A stretch of 64,000 nucleotides of DNA. It comes from Fundicoccus culcitae (GTDB lineage Bacteria; Bacillota; Bacilli; Lactobacillales; Aerococcaceae). The position numbers and the translations under genes were made by a program. Of this stretch, positions 17,806-25,812 are shown piece after piece (positions within the stretch are counted from its first letter, which is position 1; every line of letters begins with the position of its first letter). The stretch is taken from positions 2,418,001-2,482,000 of the forward strand of contig NZ_CP102453.1 of NCBI RefSeq assembly GCF_024661895.1, given 5' to 3'. The notes below the pieces were generated by a model. It worked only from the letters and a program-made list of their open reading frames with translations, was not told where the DNA came from and did not search any database.

Positions 17806-18179
17806 TGTCAGAATATGGAGTTGTTATCGTTTCACATTCTAAGCACATTGCCCAAGGGGTTTATGATTTAGTTCAAGAAGTCGCAAAAGATGTTGCTGTG
17901 ACTTATGTTGGTGGTACCGAAGATGGTGGCATTGGTACAAGTTTTGATGGTGCTTTAGAAGCCATTGATAGCAATGCTAAAGATAAACTCTTAGCCTTTT
18001 TCGATTTAGGTAGTGCCAGACTCAATTTGGAATTAGCGCTTGAAATGAGTGATAAAGAGGTCACCGTATACAGTGTGCCCCTAGTTGAAGGCGCCTATAC
18101 CGCAGCGGCCTTATTGCAAGTAGACTCACCGATTGAAGCCATTGTAGAACAATTAGACGCATTAACCATCAATAAATAA
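17805..18179 (+). CDS. dhaM: Dihydroxyacetone kinase phosphotransfer subunit DhaM (EIIA-Man-like)
   Basis: A 124-residue single-domain DhaM that accepts phosphate from HPr and passes it to DhaL-ADP. The phosphorylated His is in VIVSHSKHIAQGV. The sequence TYVGGTEDGGIGTSFDGAL and FFDLGSARLNLEL match the mannose-type EIIA fold. It lacks the HPr and EI-like extensions of the E. coli protein, as in other Firmicutes. Its ATG overlaps the dhaL stop codon by one base. Confidence 0.94.
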   Translation: MSEYGVVIVSHSKHIAQGVYDLVQEVAKDVAVTYVGGTEDGGIGTSFDGALEAIDSNAKDKLLAFFDLGSARLNLELALEMSDKEVTVYSVPLVEGAYTAAALLQVDSPIEAIVEQLDALTINK

Positions 18180-18204
18180 TTTATTATACAAGGAGGAAAT
18201 ATTC

Positions 18205-18912
18205 ATGGAATACGTTGGCGAATTTCTTGGGACATTTATTCTGGTTCTTCTAGGGAATGGGGTTGTCGCAGGTTCGGTCTTAAAAGACACCAAAGCAACA
18301 AGTACAGGTTGGGTTATGATTACGTTAGGATGGGCTGCGGCCGTAACGATTGGGGTTCTGGTTTCAGGTTTTTATAGTCCGGCACATATTAATCCAGCCA
18401 TGACAATTGCCATGGCAACCATCGGTGCCATTAGTTGGGATGTTGTCCCAGGATTTATTATTGCGCAACTATTAGGCGCTATGTTAGCAGCGATTGTGCT
18501 TTATGTCCATTACTTACCCCATTGGGAAATTTCAGACGCTGACTCTGTTTTAGCTTCATTCTCAACCGCACCTGCAAAACGCGATGTCTTTTCCAACCTA
18601 TTTGGCGAAATGTTAAGTACAGCCGTTTTAGTTGTCGGTGTTATGGCCATGGGTCCAAATAATCTAGCTGGCGGTATAGCACCCATTATGGTGGGTCTCA
18701 TCGTCTTAGCCATCGGACTTTCCCTTGGAGCCACAACCGGTTACGCCATCAACCCAGCCCGTGACTTAGGCCCAAGAATTGTGCACCAATTCCTACCGAT
18801 TAAAGGCAAACGCGACTCTGATTGGGGTTACGCTTGGATCCCGGTTGTCGGACCTATATTAGGCGGAATCATCGGCGCCGTACTTTATAATATGGTGTTA
18901 TCTGGCTTATAA
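18205..18912 (+). CDS. glpF: Glycerol/dihydroxyacetone facilitator (aquaglyceroporin)
   Basis: A 235-residue MIP-family channel with six membrane helices and two half-helices. Both NPA motifs are present: HINPAMTIAM and GYAINPARDLGPR. The Asp after the second NPAR is typical of glycerol facilitators rather than water channels. AAGGAGGAA precedes the ATG. It is the last gene of the dha operon, so it most likely admits dihydroxyacetone or glycerol. A strong terminator follows. Confidence 0.93.
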   Translation: MEYVGEFLGTFILVLLGNGVVAGSVLKDTKATSTGWVMITLGWAAAVTIGVLVSGFYSPAHINPAMTIAMATIGAISWDVVPGFIIAQLLGAMLAAIVLYVHYLPHWEISDADSVLASFSTAPAKRDVFSNLFGEMLSTAVLVVGVMAMGPNNLAGGIAPIMVGLIVLAIGLSLGATTGYAINPARDLGPRIVHQFLPIKGKRDSDWGYAWIPVVGPILGGIIGAVLYNMVLSGL

Positions 18913-18942
18913 AATAATTTAAATAAATATCTTTGCTTCAAA

Positions 18943-19006
18943 AAGCCGCAAGTATCATCATAGTGAGTCGTTCTTAACACTATGATCAAACTTGCGGCTT
19001 ATTTAT
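18943..19006. terminator. Terminator after glpF
   Basis: Stem AGCCGCAAGT / ACTTGCGGCT, extended by ATCATAGTG / CACTATGAT, followed by TATTTATT. It also has A-rich flanks on the other side and could serve the convergent Nudix gene. Confidence 0.8.
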
Positions 19007-19020
19007 TGCGTTTCATTTAA

Positions 19021-19527
19021 CTAGTTTTCTCCCAGCCGCACCAACGGATACAAGGAAAAATCTCGCTTGCTATATTCAATAATCGTTTCTTGCCGAATCA
19101 ACAACAACATCTCCTCCACCGACCCCCATCGATAATCACTAATCTCTGCCTCGTTAAACACAATAGGATCATGCGGCACATCCACTCTAGCATATAAATT
19201 ATAAATAATAATCTGAAACTGCTCATCAACCACGGAATTAATCAGCTCGATGTCATTTAATTGCCAACCCAATTCTTCCTTTAACTCCCGCTGAATCTCC
19301 GCCACATAATCCTCCCCAACTTGCACTCGACCACTAATCGTCGCTTCCCACTTGCCAGGAAAAATCTTTTTAGCGTGACTCCTTTGCGTCAACAAAATCG
19401 GACCATTTTCGTGCTGTATCAGTAAGGTGACCACCAGATGATACAAGCCATCCGGGATTTGTTCGCTACTCGGATGCTTCTGTGACACCAACTGACCTTC
19501 CTTATCATATAAATCCCAATACTCCAT
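19021..19527 (-). CDS. Nudix hydrolase, isopentenyl-diphosphate isomerase-like branch
   Basis: A 168-residue Nudix protein. The Nudix box GX5EX7REUXEEXGU is complete: GRVQVGE, then RELKEELGW. The N-terminal strand-rich segment MEYWDLYDKEGQLV and GLYHLVVTLLI resemble the IDI/YfcD-like subgroup, which hydrolyses nucleoside diphosphate derivatives or similar. The substrate is not predictable. Monocistronic, convergent with glpF; its upstream region is shared with the divergent zinc-ribbon gene. Confidence 0.9.
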   Translation of the reverse strand: MEYWDLYDKEGQLVSQKHPSSEQIPDGLYHLVVTLLIQHENGPILLTQRSHAKKIFPGKWEATISGRVQVGEDYVAEIQRELKEELGWQLNDIELINSVVDEQFQIIIYNLYARVDVPHDPIVFNEAEISDYRWGSVEEMLLLIRQETIIEYSKRDFSLYPLVRLGEN

Positions 19528-19656
19528 CCACTTGCCTCCTTTTTCTCTATTTTACCAAAAGTTTATACAAAGTTTATGTTTTTCCATTATAATAGATTAA
19601 ACGACAGAAAGGAATGAACTCTAATTAACAATTTAAAACTCAAACTCAGCCGCTTT

Positions 19657-20034
19657 ATGTACGGCCGCTATGGAGCCGATCAACTTTACATCGCCCTCGC
19701 CGTTATTTTTATTATTCTGCAATTATTTCAATTATTTGCCCAAAACCCTCTAATAAATATCGCCTCATTAGCCCTGATTGTTTGGATGTTCTACCGTGTT
19801 TTTTCAAAAAATATCACAGCCCGCCAAGCGGAGAATCAGCGATATTTACGTTTAAGCAAAAAAGTAAAAACAAAAACCCACTTATGGTTCCGCAAAGTAA
19901 AAGAAATTCGGACCCATCGCTACCGCCAATGCCCTGAATGCCACACCACCTTACGCTTGCCACGCAAACGAGGCAGCCACACCGTACGCTGCCCACAATG
20001 TGAACACGCATTTGAAGTAAAAATCACCTTATAG
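19657..20034 (+). CDS. Membrane protein with C-terminal zinc ribbon
   Basis: At least 125 residues: hydrophobic segments at about residues 10-30 and 32-48, a basic linker, and a C-terminal zinc ribbon CPECHTT...CPQCEHAF (two CxxC). The first ATG is 19657, but the frame is open back to 19618 and translates NNLKLKLSRFMYGRYG. I recall this beginning from lactobacillale homologues that start MxNxxxKLxxFMYGRYG. A GAAAGGA at 19607-19613 is well spaced for an ATT at 19624, so translation may begin at a non-canonical ATT. Function unknown. Confidence 0.72.
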   Translation: MYGRYGADQLYIALAVIFIILQLFQLFAQNPLINIASLALIVWMFYRVFSKNITARQAENQRYLRLSKKVKTKTHLWFRKVKEIRTHRYRQCPECHTTLRLPRKRGSHTVRCPQCEHAFEVKITL

Positions 20035-20039
20035 AACGG

Positions 20040-20640
20040 GAAAATGCCAAGAAACCCCTCAAAGGCGGACGTCAATCTAAGCTGACGACCGCCTTTTAAG
20101 CTTGCCGGACGTCGATGGGAAACGAAAGCCGGCAAAACGGAGAAAAAGCCTTGACCCTCTGAATTGCCGGACGACAATTCAAGCTGACGTCCGCCTTTTA
20201 AGCTTGCCGGACGACGATGGGAAACGAAAGCCGGCAAATCGGAGAAAACGTCTTGACCCTCTCAAATGCCGGACGTCGATTCAATCTGACGTCCGCCAAC
20301 TAACTTTGCCGGACGACAATTCAAGTTGACGTCCGCCTTTTGACTTTGCCGGACGTCGAAGGAAAACGAAAGCCGGCAAATCGATGAAAATACATCGACT
20401 CTCCGAAATGCCGGACGACAATTCAAGCTGACGTCCGCCAACTAACTTTGCCGGACGACAATGGGAAACGAAATCCGGCAAATCGGTGAAAAAGCAACGA
20501 CACTCCAAAATGCCGGACGACAATTCAAGCTGACGTCCGCCTTTTATGCTTGCCGGACGACGATGGGAAACGAAAGCCGGCAAATCGGAGAAAACATCTT
20601 GACCCTCTCAAATGCCGGACGACGGACGGTTAGTGGGAAG
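20040..20640. repeat. Tandem palindromic repeat family C (40 + 62 bp composite)
   Basis: Ten or so GCCGGACG motifs spaced alternately about 40 and 62 bp (20,104, 20,166, 20,206, 20,268, 20,308, 20,348, 20,411, 20,451 and on). Short units pair GGACG with CGTCC, long units pair GCCGG with CCGGC. It lies between convergent genes. Frames read through it are artefacts of the periodicity. Confidence 0.8.
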
Positions 20641-21440
20641 TGAGTTATCGTCAGATTATGATAGACCACCTTTGGAATGGAAGAAATCCACAAAAATTAT
20701 TAGGCAAATGCTTGATCAAGTCATTACACTGTTAGCAGTGGCCAGAATAATCATTTTAAACTGACGATTTCTGAAAAAATCTCAAATTGAGATGATTCAA
20801 CTAAGAAAAACAGCCTTTTATCACATTGATGCATCGCAAACAACCGCTCGTTAACTTCTCGCTTACTCCTAACCGCCAGAGGGAAGTCTGAGAGGCGGAT
20901 TGGCACTCCCAACCGCCAGAGAGAAGTCTGAGAGGCGGATTGGCACTCCCAACCGCCAGAGAGAAGTCTGAGAGGCGGATTGGCGCCCCCAACCGCCAGA
21001 GGAAATCCTGAGAGGCGGACGGGAGAGAAAAAGGTACCTTATCAATTTGACGATCTTTCACTTCCCGCTTGTCATGAGGAAAAATCTGAATGACAATGGG
21101 AGGCTTTATTGTCATGAGAAAAAATCTGAGTGACAATGAGAGGCTTTATTGTCATGAAAAAAAATCTGAATGACAATGGGAGGCTTTATTGTCATGAGAA
21201 AAAATCTGAATGACAATGGGCGTGCTTATTGTCATGAGAAAAAATCTGAGTGACAATGAGAGGCTTTATTGTCATGAGAAAAAATCTGAGTGACAATGAG
21301 CGGTTTTATTGTCATAAGGAAGTAAGCGCGAAAGCCGGTAAACCACCGTAAATCCATCGACTATCCGAAATGCCGGACGACAATTCAAGCTGACGTCCGC
21401 CAACTAACTTTGCCGGACGTCGTCGTAAAATGACCTCCGG
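20641..21440. repeat. Repeat families D and E arrays plus a family C remnant
   Basis: 20,641-20,865 holds a decayed block similar to 40,745-40,960 (ATGATAGACCACC..., isolated GCAGTGGCCAG). 20,871-21,020 has four exact 40-bp units with CCGCC...GGCGG hairpins (starts 20,873, 20,913, 20,953, 20,993; family D). 21,071-21,330 has seven exact 40-bp units with TTGTCAT...TGACAA (21,071, 21,111, 21,151 and so on; family E). A last C-type unit lies at 21,340-21,440. No gene seen. Confidence 0.85.
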
Positions 21441-21490
21441 CAACCCCACCACCCCACCAACCCATCACCCCCATCGAACCCACCACCCCA

Positions 21491-21535
21491 CAAAAAAACG
21501 GCTACCACAATTTTTCTTGTGATAGCCGTTTTTCA
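21491..21535 (-). terminator. Intrinsic terminator of the truncated gene at 21557
   Basis: Minus-strand stem AAAACGGCTATCACAA / TTGTGGTAGCCGTTTT with a GAAAAA loop and T tail. The conserved terminator supports that a real gene once ended here. Confidence 0.8.
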
Positions 21536-21556
21536 TTTCCCACCTTAGTACGTCAG

Positions 21557-21905
21557 TTATTTATTCACACTAGCCATTCTAAACCAAGTGTAGTGTTCAC
21601 CTTTAAGTGAAACGGACAGTTGATAAATGTTTTTAGGTGGGGTACAACCACCGAACCCACCGTCACCGATGGCGTGGATATCGGCGCCAGTTTCTTTCAT
21701 TTTTAAAGCCACTTGCGAAATAGTGGCAGGGTCAGCACATTCAACGGAAGAGTTCAAGAAACACATAGCCAAGGTGCCTGGTTTGTAGCGGTGCGTGAAC
21801 TCAACCAACTCACGAATCATTTCCGTAGTAATACCACCACGTGTACCGGGACAAGGGAGGTCAATGCAATCAGCGCCAGCATCAATCAATTCTTTAGTAA
21901 TCGAT
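21557..21905 (-). pseudogene. C-terminal remnant of a TIM-barrel-like enzyme gene
   Basis: The frame encodes ITKELIDAGADCIDLPCPGTRGG through GFGGCTPPKNIYQLSVSLKG to a proper stop and terminator. The phrase IDAGADCIDLPCPG is typical of a beta-alpha barrel strand. Upstream on the minus strand the frame hits a stop at about 21,906, inside the control region of the divergent LacI gene, and no RBS is present. The N-terminal part is therefore deleted. I recognise the family only as an uncharacterised barrel protein. Confidence 0.65.
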
Positions 21906-21926
21906 TACCCAAAAGAGGTGAATGAA

Positions 21927-22931
21927 GTGAGAAATGTAACGATTAAAGACATAGCCCGCTTAAGTGGGGTTTCTGTAGCGACCGTGTCGCGGGTTATTAA
22001 TAATAATGGGCGTTTTTCTGAAGAAACGAGGCAAAAAGTCCTTCAAGTGATTGAAGAAACGGGCTATCAAATGAATTTTAGTGCCAAAAGTTTGCGGATG
22101 AATCGATCCTTTACCATCGGTATTTTGGTTCCGGATATTTCAAATTACTTCTTTGCGGATGTCGTGCAGCAAATTGAAGAAAAGTTTTTTGAACTAGGAT
22201 ATTCAACCATCATTTGTAACACCGCCCGCAACTCAGATAAGGAGCAAAAATACCTAACTATTTTAGAAAGTAAGTCCGTCGATGGTATCATTGTGATTTC
22301 GGGGGCGAGCGAAGAAGGCATCGAGTTCAATTTTGAAAAGACCATTCCTTACATTTGTATTGACCGCAAGCCTAAAGATGAAAAAAATACGTTGTTCATT
22401 TCGTCCAATCACTATCAGGGAGGCTTTATTGCGACCGAAAAGTTGATTGAATTGGGATCCAAGCAACCGGTCATTGTTCTACATCAATTATTGACCTCAT
22501 CTTCAAAAGAGCGGGCGAAAGGTTTTGTTGACGCCATGAAAAAGAACAGTTTGTACTTTGATGAAACGGTCAACCAACTCATTTTAGGCACGGAACAGGA
22601 TGATATTACCCAACAAGTCACTGATTTCTTAACCAAACATCCCGAAACCGATAGTTTTTTCACCACCAATGATATTCTTGCCTTGAAAATTCTTAAAATC
22701 GTAAAGACCCTAGGAATAAATATCCCTGCTTCACTAAAAGTGATTGGTTTCGATGATGTCCCAAGTTCTCAATATTCAACGCCGACTTTATCCTCTATTA
22801 GGCAAAACACCGAAGAAATTGCCCGCGTAGCAACTAAAAGTTTACTAGCGTTTATCGATGGCGATGATAAGCAACAGGGTAAACAGATATTAATCCCCGT
22901 CGAACTAGTCAGCCGCGAATCCATTGAATGA
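21927..22931 (+). CDS. LacI-family transcriptional regulator
   Basis: A 334-residue LacI/GalR regulator. The DNA-binding head is VTIKDIARLSGVSVATVSRV, with hinge helix SAKSLRMNRS. The periplasmic-binding core runs from ITIGILVPDISNYFFADV to the C-terminus (GFDDVPSSQYSTPTLSSIRQ). GTG at 21927 follows AGAGGTGA; longer in-frame versions run into the neighbouring remnant and lack an RBS. The divergent gene it probably once controlled is truncated, so its present target is unclear. The effector is likely a sugar. Confidence 0.88.
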   Translation: MRNVTIKDIARLSGVSVATVSRVINNNGRFSEETRQKVLQVIEETGYQMNFSAKSLRMNRSFTIGILVPDISNYFFADVVQQIEEKFFELGYSTIICNTARNSDKEQKYLTILESKSVDGIIVISGASEEGIEFNFEKTIPYICIDRKPKDEKNTLFISSNHYQGGFIATEKLIELGSKQPVIVLHQLLTSSSKERAKGFVDAMKKNSLYFDETVNQLILGTEQDDITQQVTDFLTKHPETDSFFTTNDILALKILKIVKTLGINIPASLKVIGFDDVPSSQYSTPTLSSIRQNTEEIARVATKSLLAFIDGDDKQQGKQILIPVELVSRESIE

Positions 22932-22976
22932 TTAAAAGAGACTGCACGCATCTTCAATGCATACAGTCTCTTTAAC
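22931..22976. terminator. Bidirectional terminator between lacI-like gene and uraA
   Basis: Stem AAAGAGACTG / CAGTCTCTTT around CACGCATCTTCAATGCATA, between two convergent stop codons. Confidence 0.8.
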
Positions 22977-22985
22977 GTTAAAGCC

Positions 22986-24374
22986 TTATACGGTTGCTTC
23001 TTTCTTACTACCTAAGTTTAAAATAAAATTCAAGATAATCCCGAAAATGGAAGCTCCAGCCACGGATGGGATTTCAATCCCGAAGAAAGGAATATTACCC
23101 CCAAAAGCGTACTGACCACCAACCCCGATAATCATAATCGTAGCGATAACAGCGATATTTTTTGAATCGAAAAGATCGACTTTCTTGTCCACCATAATCG
23201 CAATGCCTTGGGCCGCAATAGCCCCAAACAAATAAATTTCTAAACCGCCGATGACGGCATTAGGAATCGAATAGATGGCATTTACTAGAGGCGTGAAACA
23301 GGCAATCACCATGGCGATAATGGCCGCAGCAATAATGACGGGAACGGAATAAACCCGTGTAATGGCCATGGCGCTAATGTTTTCACCGTAGTTCGTTCCA
23401 GCCGGACCACCGACGAAACCAGAAACAATATCACCAATCCCATCCCCAATCAGGTTTAAGCCCAATTTATCGGCGATGTTATAACGTGGCTTACCTTTTT
23501 TCTCTGCCAAGTCGTTGACATAGATATCAAGTTGATAAACATGCGCGGTTGATTCAGGAATCGTCGCCAAGGCAATGGGCATAATCGCCGCCACCGATGC
23601 CCAGTTTGGAATCGGCATCGTAAAGATTGGTAAAGCAAAGACTCCTTGATTCGCTACTTCGGGTAAAGACTTAAATAAATCAATGCCCGTAACGGCACGG
23701 ACAACTAAAGCTGTCACCAATCCTACCGCAGGTCCCAAAATTAATGGCAGTTGCCCCCACAGACCTTTTAAATAAACCGAAAACAAAATAGTGGATAAGA
23801 GCGTAACCAGTGAGATAACCCAAGCCATATTCTCCGCTAATTGAATTTGATCAGCTGCCACCCCAATCGTACCCGCCGAATCAATCGCAATCGACGTGGC
23901 GTCTAACAAAGCATTGCTGGCTAACGTTAAACCAATAATCATCGCAATCGGCCCCGTGATCGTTGCCGGCAATATTTTTTCAATTTTATCCTTACCTGAC
24001 CTATTGACAATGACCCCCGCTATAATAGATACAAAACCCGATAAAATAATTCCAAATTGAGCATGAGCAATTTTATCATTCAACGGTAAGCCAGACAAAG
24101 CCTCCGAACCCATCAAACCCGCAATCGCCGCAACATATGAAAAACTAGAGCCATAATACAAGGGGATTTGACCCTTTGTCACCAGAATAAATGCCAGCGT
24201 CGCCAACCCACTCGCAAAAATCGTCGTCGAAATATGAAAATTAGTAATTAAGGCCACCGCCACCGTCGCCGGGAACATGACAATCACATGTTGCAAGGCA
24301 TATAACATCAACCGCCCAAAGGCAGGCCGCTCATCCGGCAAGTAACCAATCACTTCATTATCTTTCGCATTCAT
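22986..24374 (-). CDS. NCS2 nucleobase:cation symporter, uracil/xanthine permease
   Basis: A 462-residue membrane protein with about 14 segments. The family start LQHVIVMFPATVAVALIT, the GSSFSYVAAI segment, the NCS2 motif region ATIPESTAHVYQLD with AGTNYGENISAMAITRV, and FTPLVNAIYSIPNAVIGG are clear. The start MNAKDNEVIGYLPDERP (24374) follows GGAGG; the ATG five codons upstream overlaps that RBS. A PyrR-like element in the leader favours uracil over xanthine. Monocistronic, with an attenuated leader. Confidence 0.88.
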   Translation of the reverse strand: MNAKDNEVIGYLPDERPAFGRLMLYALQHVIVMFPATVAVALITNFHISTTIFASGLATLAFILVTKGQIPLYYGSSFSYVAAIAGLMGSEALSGLPLNDKIAHAQFGIILSGFVSIIAGVIVNRSGKDKIEKILPATITGPIAMIIGLTLASNALLDATSIAIDSAGTIGVAADQIQLAENMAWVISLVTLLSTILFSVYLKGLWGQLPLILGPAVGLVTALVVRAVTGIDLFKSLPEVANQGVFALPIFTMPIPNWASVAAIMPIALATIPESTAHVYQLDIYVNDLAEKKGKPRYNIADKLGLNLIGDGIGDIVSGFVGGPAGTNYGENISAMAITRVYSVPVIIAAAIIAMVIACFTPLVNAIYSIPNAVIGGLEIYLFGAIAAQGIAIMVDKKVDLFDSKNIAVIATIMIIGVGGQYAFGGNIPFFGIEIPSVAGASIFGIILNFILNLGSKKEATV

Positions 24375-24436
24375 CCACACAACCTCCATAATTTTATTTA
24401 TTCGTCTTGTTATGGGTCAAGACGTAACCCTTGAAA

Positions 24437-24450
24437 AGCCTCACAGAACT
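24437..24450 (-). promoter_or_regulatory. PyrR-binding-loop-like sequence in the uracil permease leader
   Basis: Minus-strand AGTTCTGTGAGGCT differs by one base from the PyrR RNA consensus ARUCCNGNGAGGYU and is followed by CAAGGG. After it, CGTCTTG / CAAGACG can pair just before the RBS but has no U tract, so control might be translational. Confidence 0.5.
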
Positions 24451-24527
24451 TTCTTAAAGGACAAAAACCTAACTAAATATCGCTGCTACACCCACTCTCC
24501 TATGAATTGGAAAAGACCCGCTGGCAT

Positions 24528-24557
24528 AAAAAATACGCCTTACTCTAAAGTAAGGCG
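24528..24557 (-). terminator. Leader terminator (attenuator candidate) upstream of uraA
   Basis: CGCCTTAC / GTAAGGCG stem, 6-base loop, then TATTTTTT on the minus strand. It sits between the inferred promoter and the gene, as in attenuators. Confidence 0.75.
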
Positions 24558-24632
24558 CACAAAAAACAATATGCTTCATCCCGTTACCTTACAAGTATCT
24601 CGTACTGATTTAAAGGTCTCTAACTGCTTCAT

Positions 24633-24662
24633 ACTATAGCACACTTGCTTTTCATTTGTCTA
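24633..24662 (-). promoter_or_regulatory. Promoter of the uracil permease leader transcript
   Basis: Minus strand TAGACA (24657-24662), 18-bp spacer, TATAGT (24633-24638). It would yield a leader of about 250 bases. Confidence 0.5.
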
Positions 24663-24674
24663 TCAGAAAATACG

Positions 24675-25470
24675 CTATGACTCAGCCCCCGCCAAATGGA
24701 GTGTGGATTGGCTGTCACCCAGGTTACGCCCGCCAAATGGCAGCTGGATTGGCGGGCACTCAGGTTGCACCTGCCAAATGGCAGCTGGATTGGCGGTCAC
24801 CCAAGTTGCGCCCGCCAAATGAAGTGTGGTTTGGCTGTCACTCAGGCTGCGCCCGCCAAATGGCAAGTTGTTTGGCGGTTACTAGTAAATGGGAAGTGGC
24901 AGACAAGTCATTAATGATAATTTTTGTTAAATATCTTAATTTGCCGGACGACAATTACAGGTGAGATCCGGCAAGCCTGTTTGGCGGACTTCCCGCGAAA
25001 ACGACGTCCGGAAACCCGTCGCACTAAGGCATAAAAGCCAAATGTGGGAAGACGATTTCAGCTGTGTTCCGCCAAATGGCAGCTGGATTGGCTGTCACCC
25101 AAGTTGCGCCCGCCAAATGAAGTGTGGTTTGGCTGTCACTCAGGCTGCGCCCGCCAAATGGCAAGTTGTTTGGCGGGCGCTAGTAAATGGGAAGTGGCAG
25201 ACAAGTCATTAATGATAATTTTCGTTAAATATCTTAATTTGCCGGACGACAATTACAGGTGAGATCCGGCAAGTTAATTTGGCGGACTTCCTGCGAAAAC
25301 GACGACCGGCAACCTGTCGCACTAAGGCATAAAAGCCAAATGTGGGAGGACGATTTCAGCTGTGTTCCGCCAAATGGCAGCTGGTTTGGCTGTCACCCAA
25401 GTTGCGCCCGCCAAATGAAGCCCGGATTGGCGGTAACTCAATTCGGACCTATCAGTTGGAGTTAGTAGGA
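24675..25470. repeat. Family B/C repeat block with an internal tandem duplication of about 298 bp
   Basis: CGCCAAATGG-type units with TTTGGCGG partners (24,690-24,880 and again 25,070-25,180, 25,370-25,440) alternate with GCCGGACGAC units. The segment starting TTAATGATAA at about 24,911 recurs at about 25,209 with few differences, so a whole block was duplicated. Overlapping frames here are repeat artefacts. Confidence 0.8.
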
Positions 25471-25660
25471 GTAGCCTTTCACTGTTTTCAATAGGTATTT
25501 ATCAAACGCATATAGCGTTTCGTGATTTCCCTATACGCGTTTGTCAAAAGAGAATAAAAATAATAGCTGGCGAGGAAGTATGTGGGCTTCGCCAGCAAAT
25601 TAAATAGGTGGCGAGGAAGTATGTGGGCTTCGCCAGCAAACCAAGAAATTCGTGACGAAA
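25471..25660. repeat. Family I remnant and family J pair (41-bp unit)
   Basis: Around 25,505-25,545 an ACGCATATA...TATACGCGT hairpin of family I occurs singly. At 25,569 and 25,610 two 41-bp units GGCGAGGAAG...CTTCGCCAGC form TGGCGA/TCGCCA hairpins (family J). Non-coding. Confidence 0.7.
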
Positions 25661-25744
25661 TAGGCGCTAGCCGTAATATTCGATCCCGTTTTACTGCGGT
25701 TTACACCTCAATTTCAAAAAAGCAGGGATATTTATATAAAAAGC

Positions 25745-25796
25745 TTGCAATTTTTGGGTTACGGTTGTAAACTATATTTAGATTACAAATGTAAAC
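25745..25796 (+). promoter_or_regulatory. Promoter and paired operators of the ABC exporter
   Basis: TTGCAA (25745-25750), 17-bp spacer, TAAACT (25768-25773). Two copies of TTAC-N4-TGTAAAC, at 25759-25772 and 25783-25796, lie 24 bp apart and overlap the -10. They look like operators for a dimeric repressor not encoded here. Confidence 0.55.
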
Positions 25797-25812
25797 CTAG
25801 AGAGAGGGGATT

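Noticed and set aside
20102-20643. Small frames across the family C repeats on both strands
   Set aside because: They follow the repeat period, lack RBS and resemble nothing known.
24656-25465. Short frames rich in Trp and Gln in the 24.7-25.5 kb block
   Set aside because: These are translations of palindromic repeats in several frames; no start signals.
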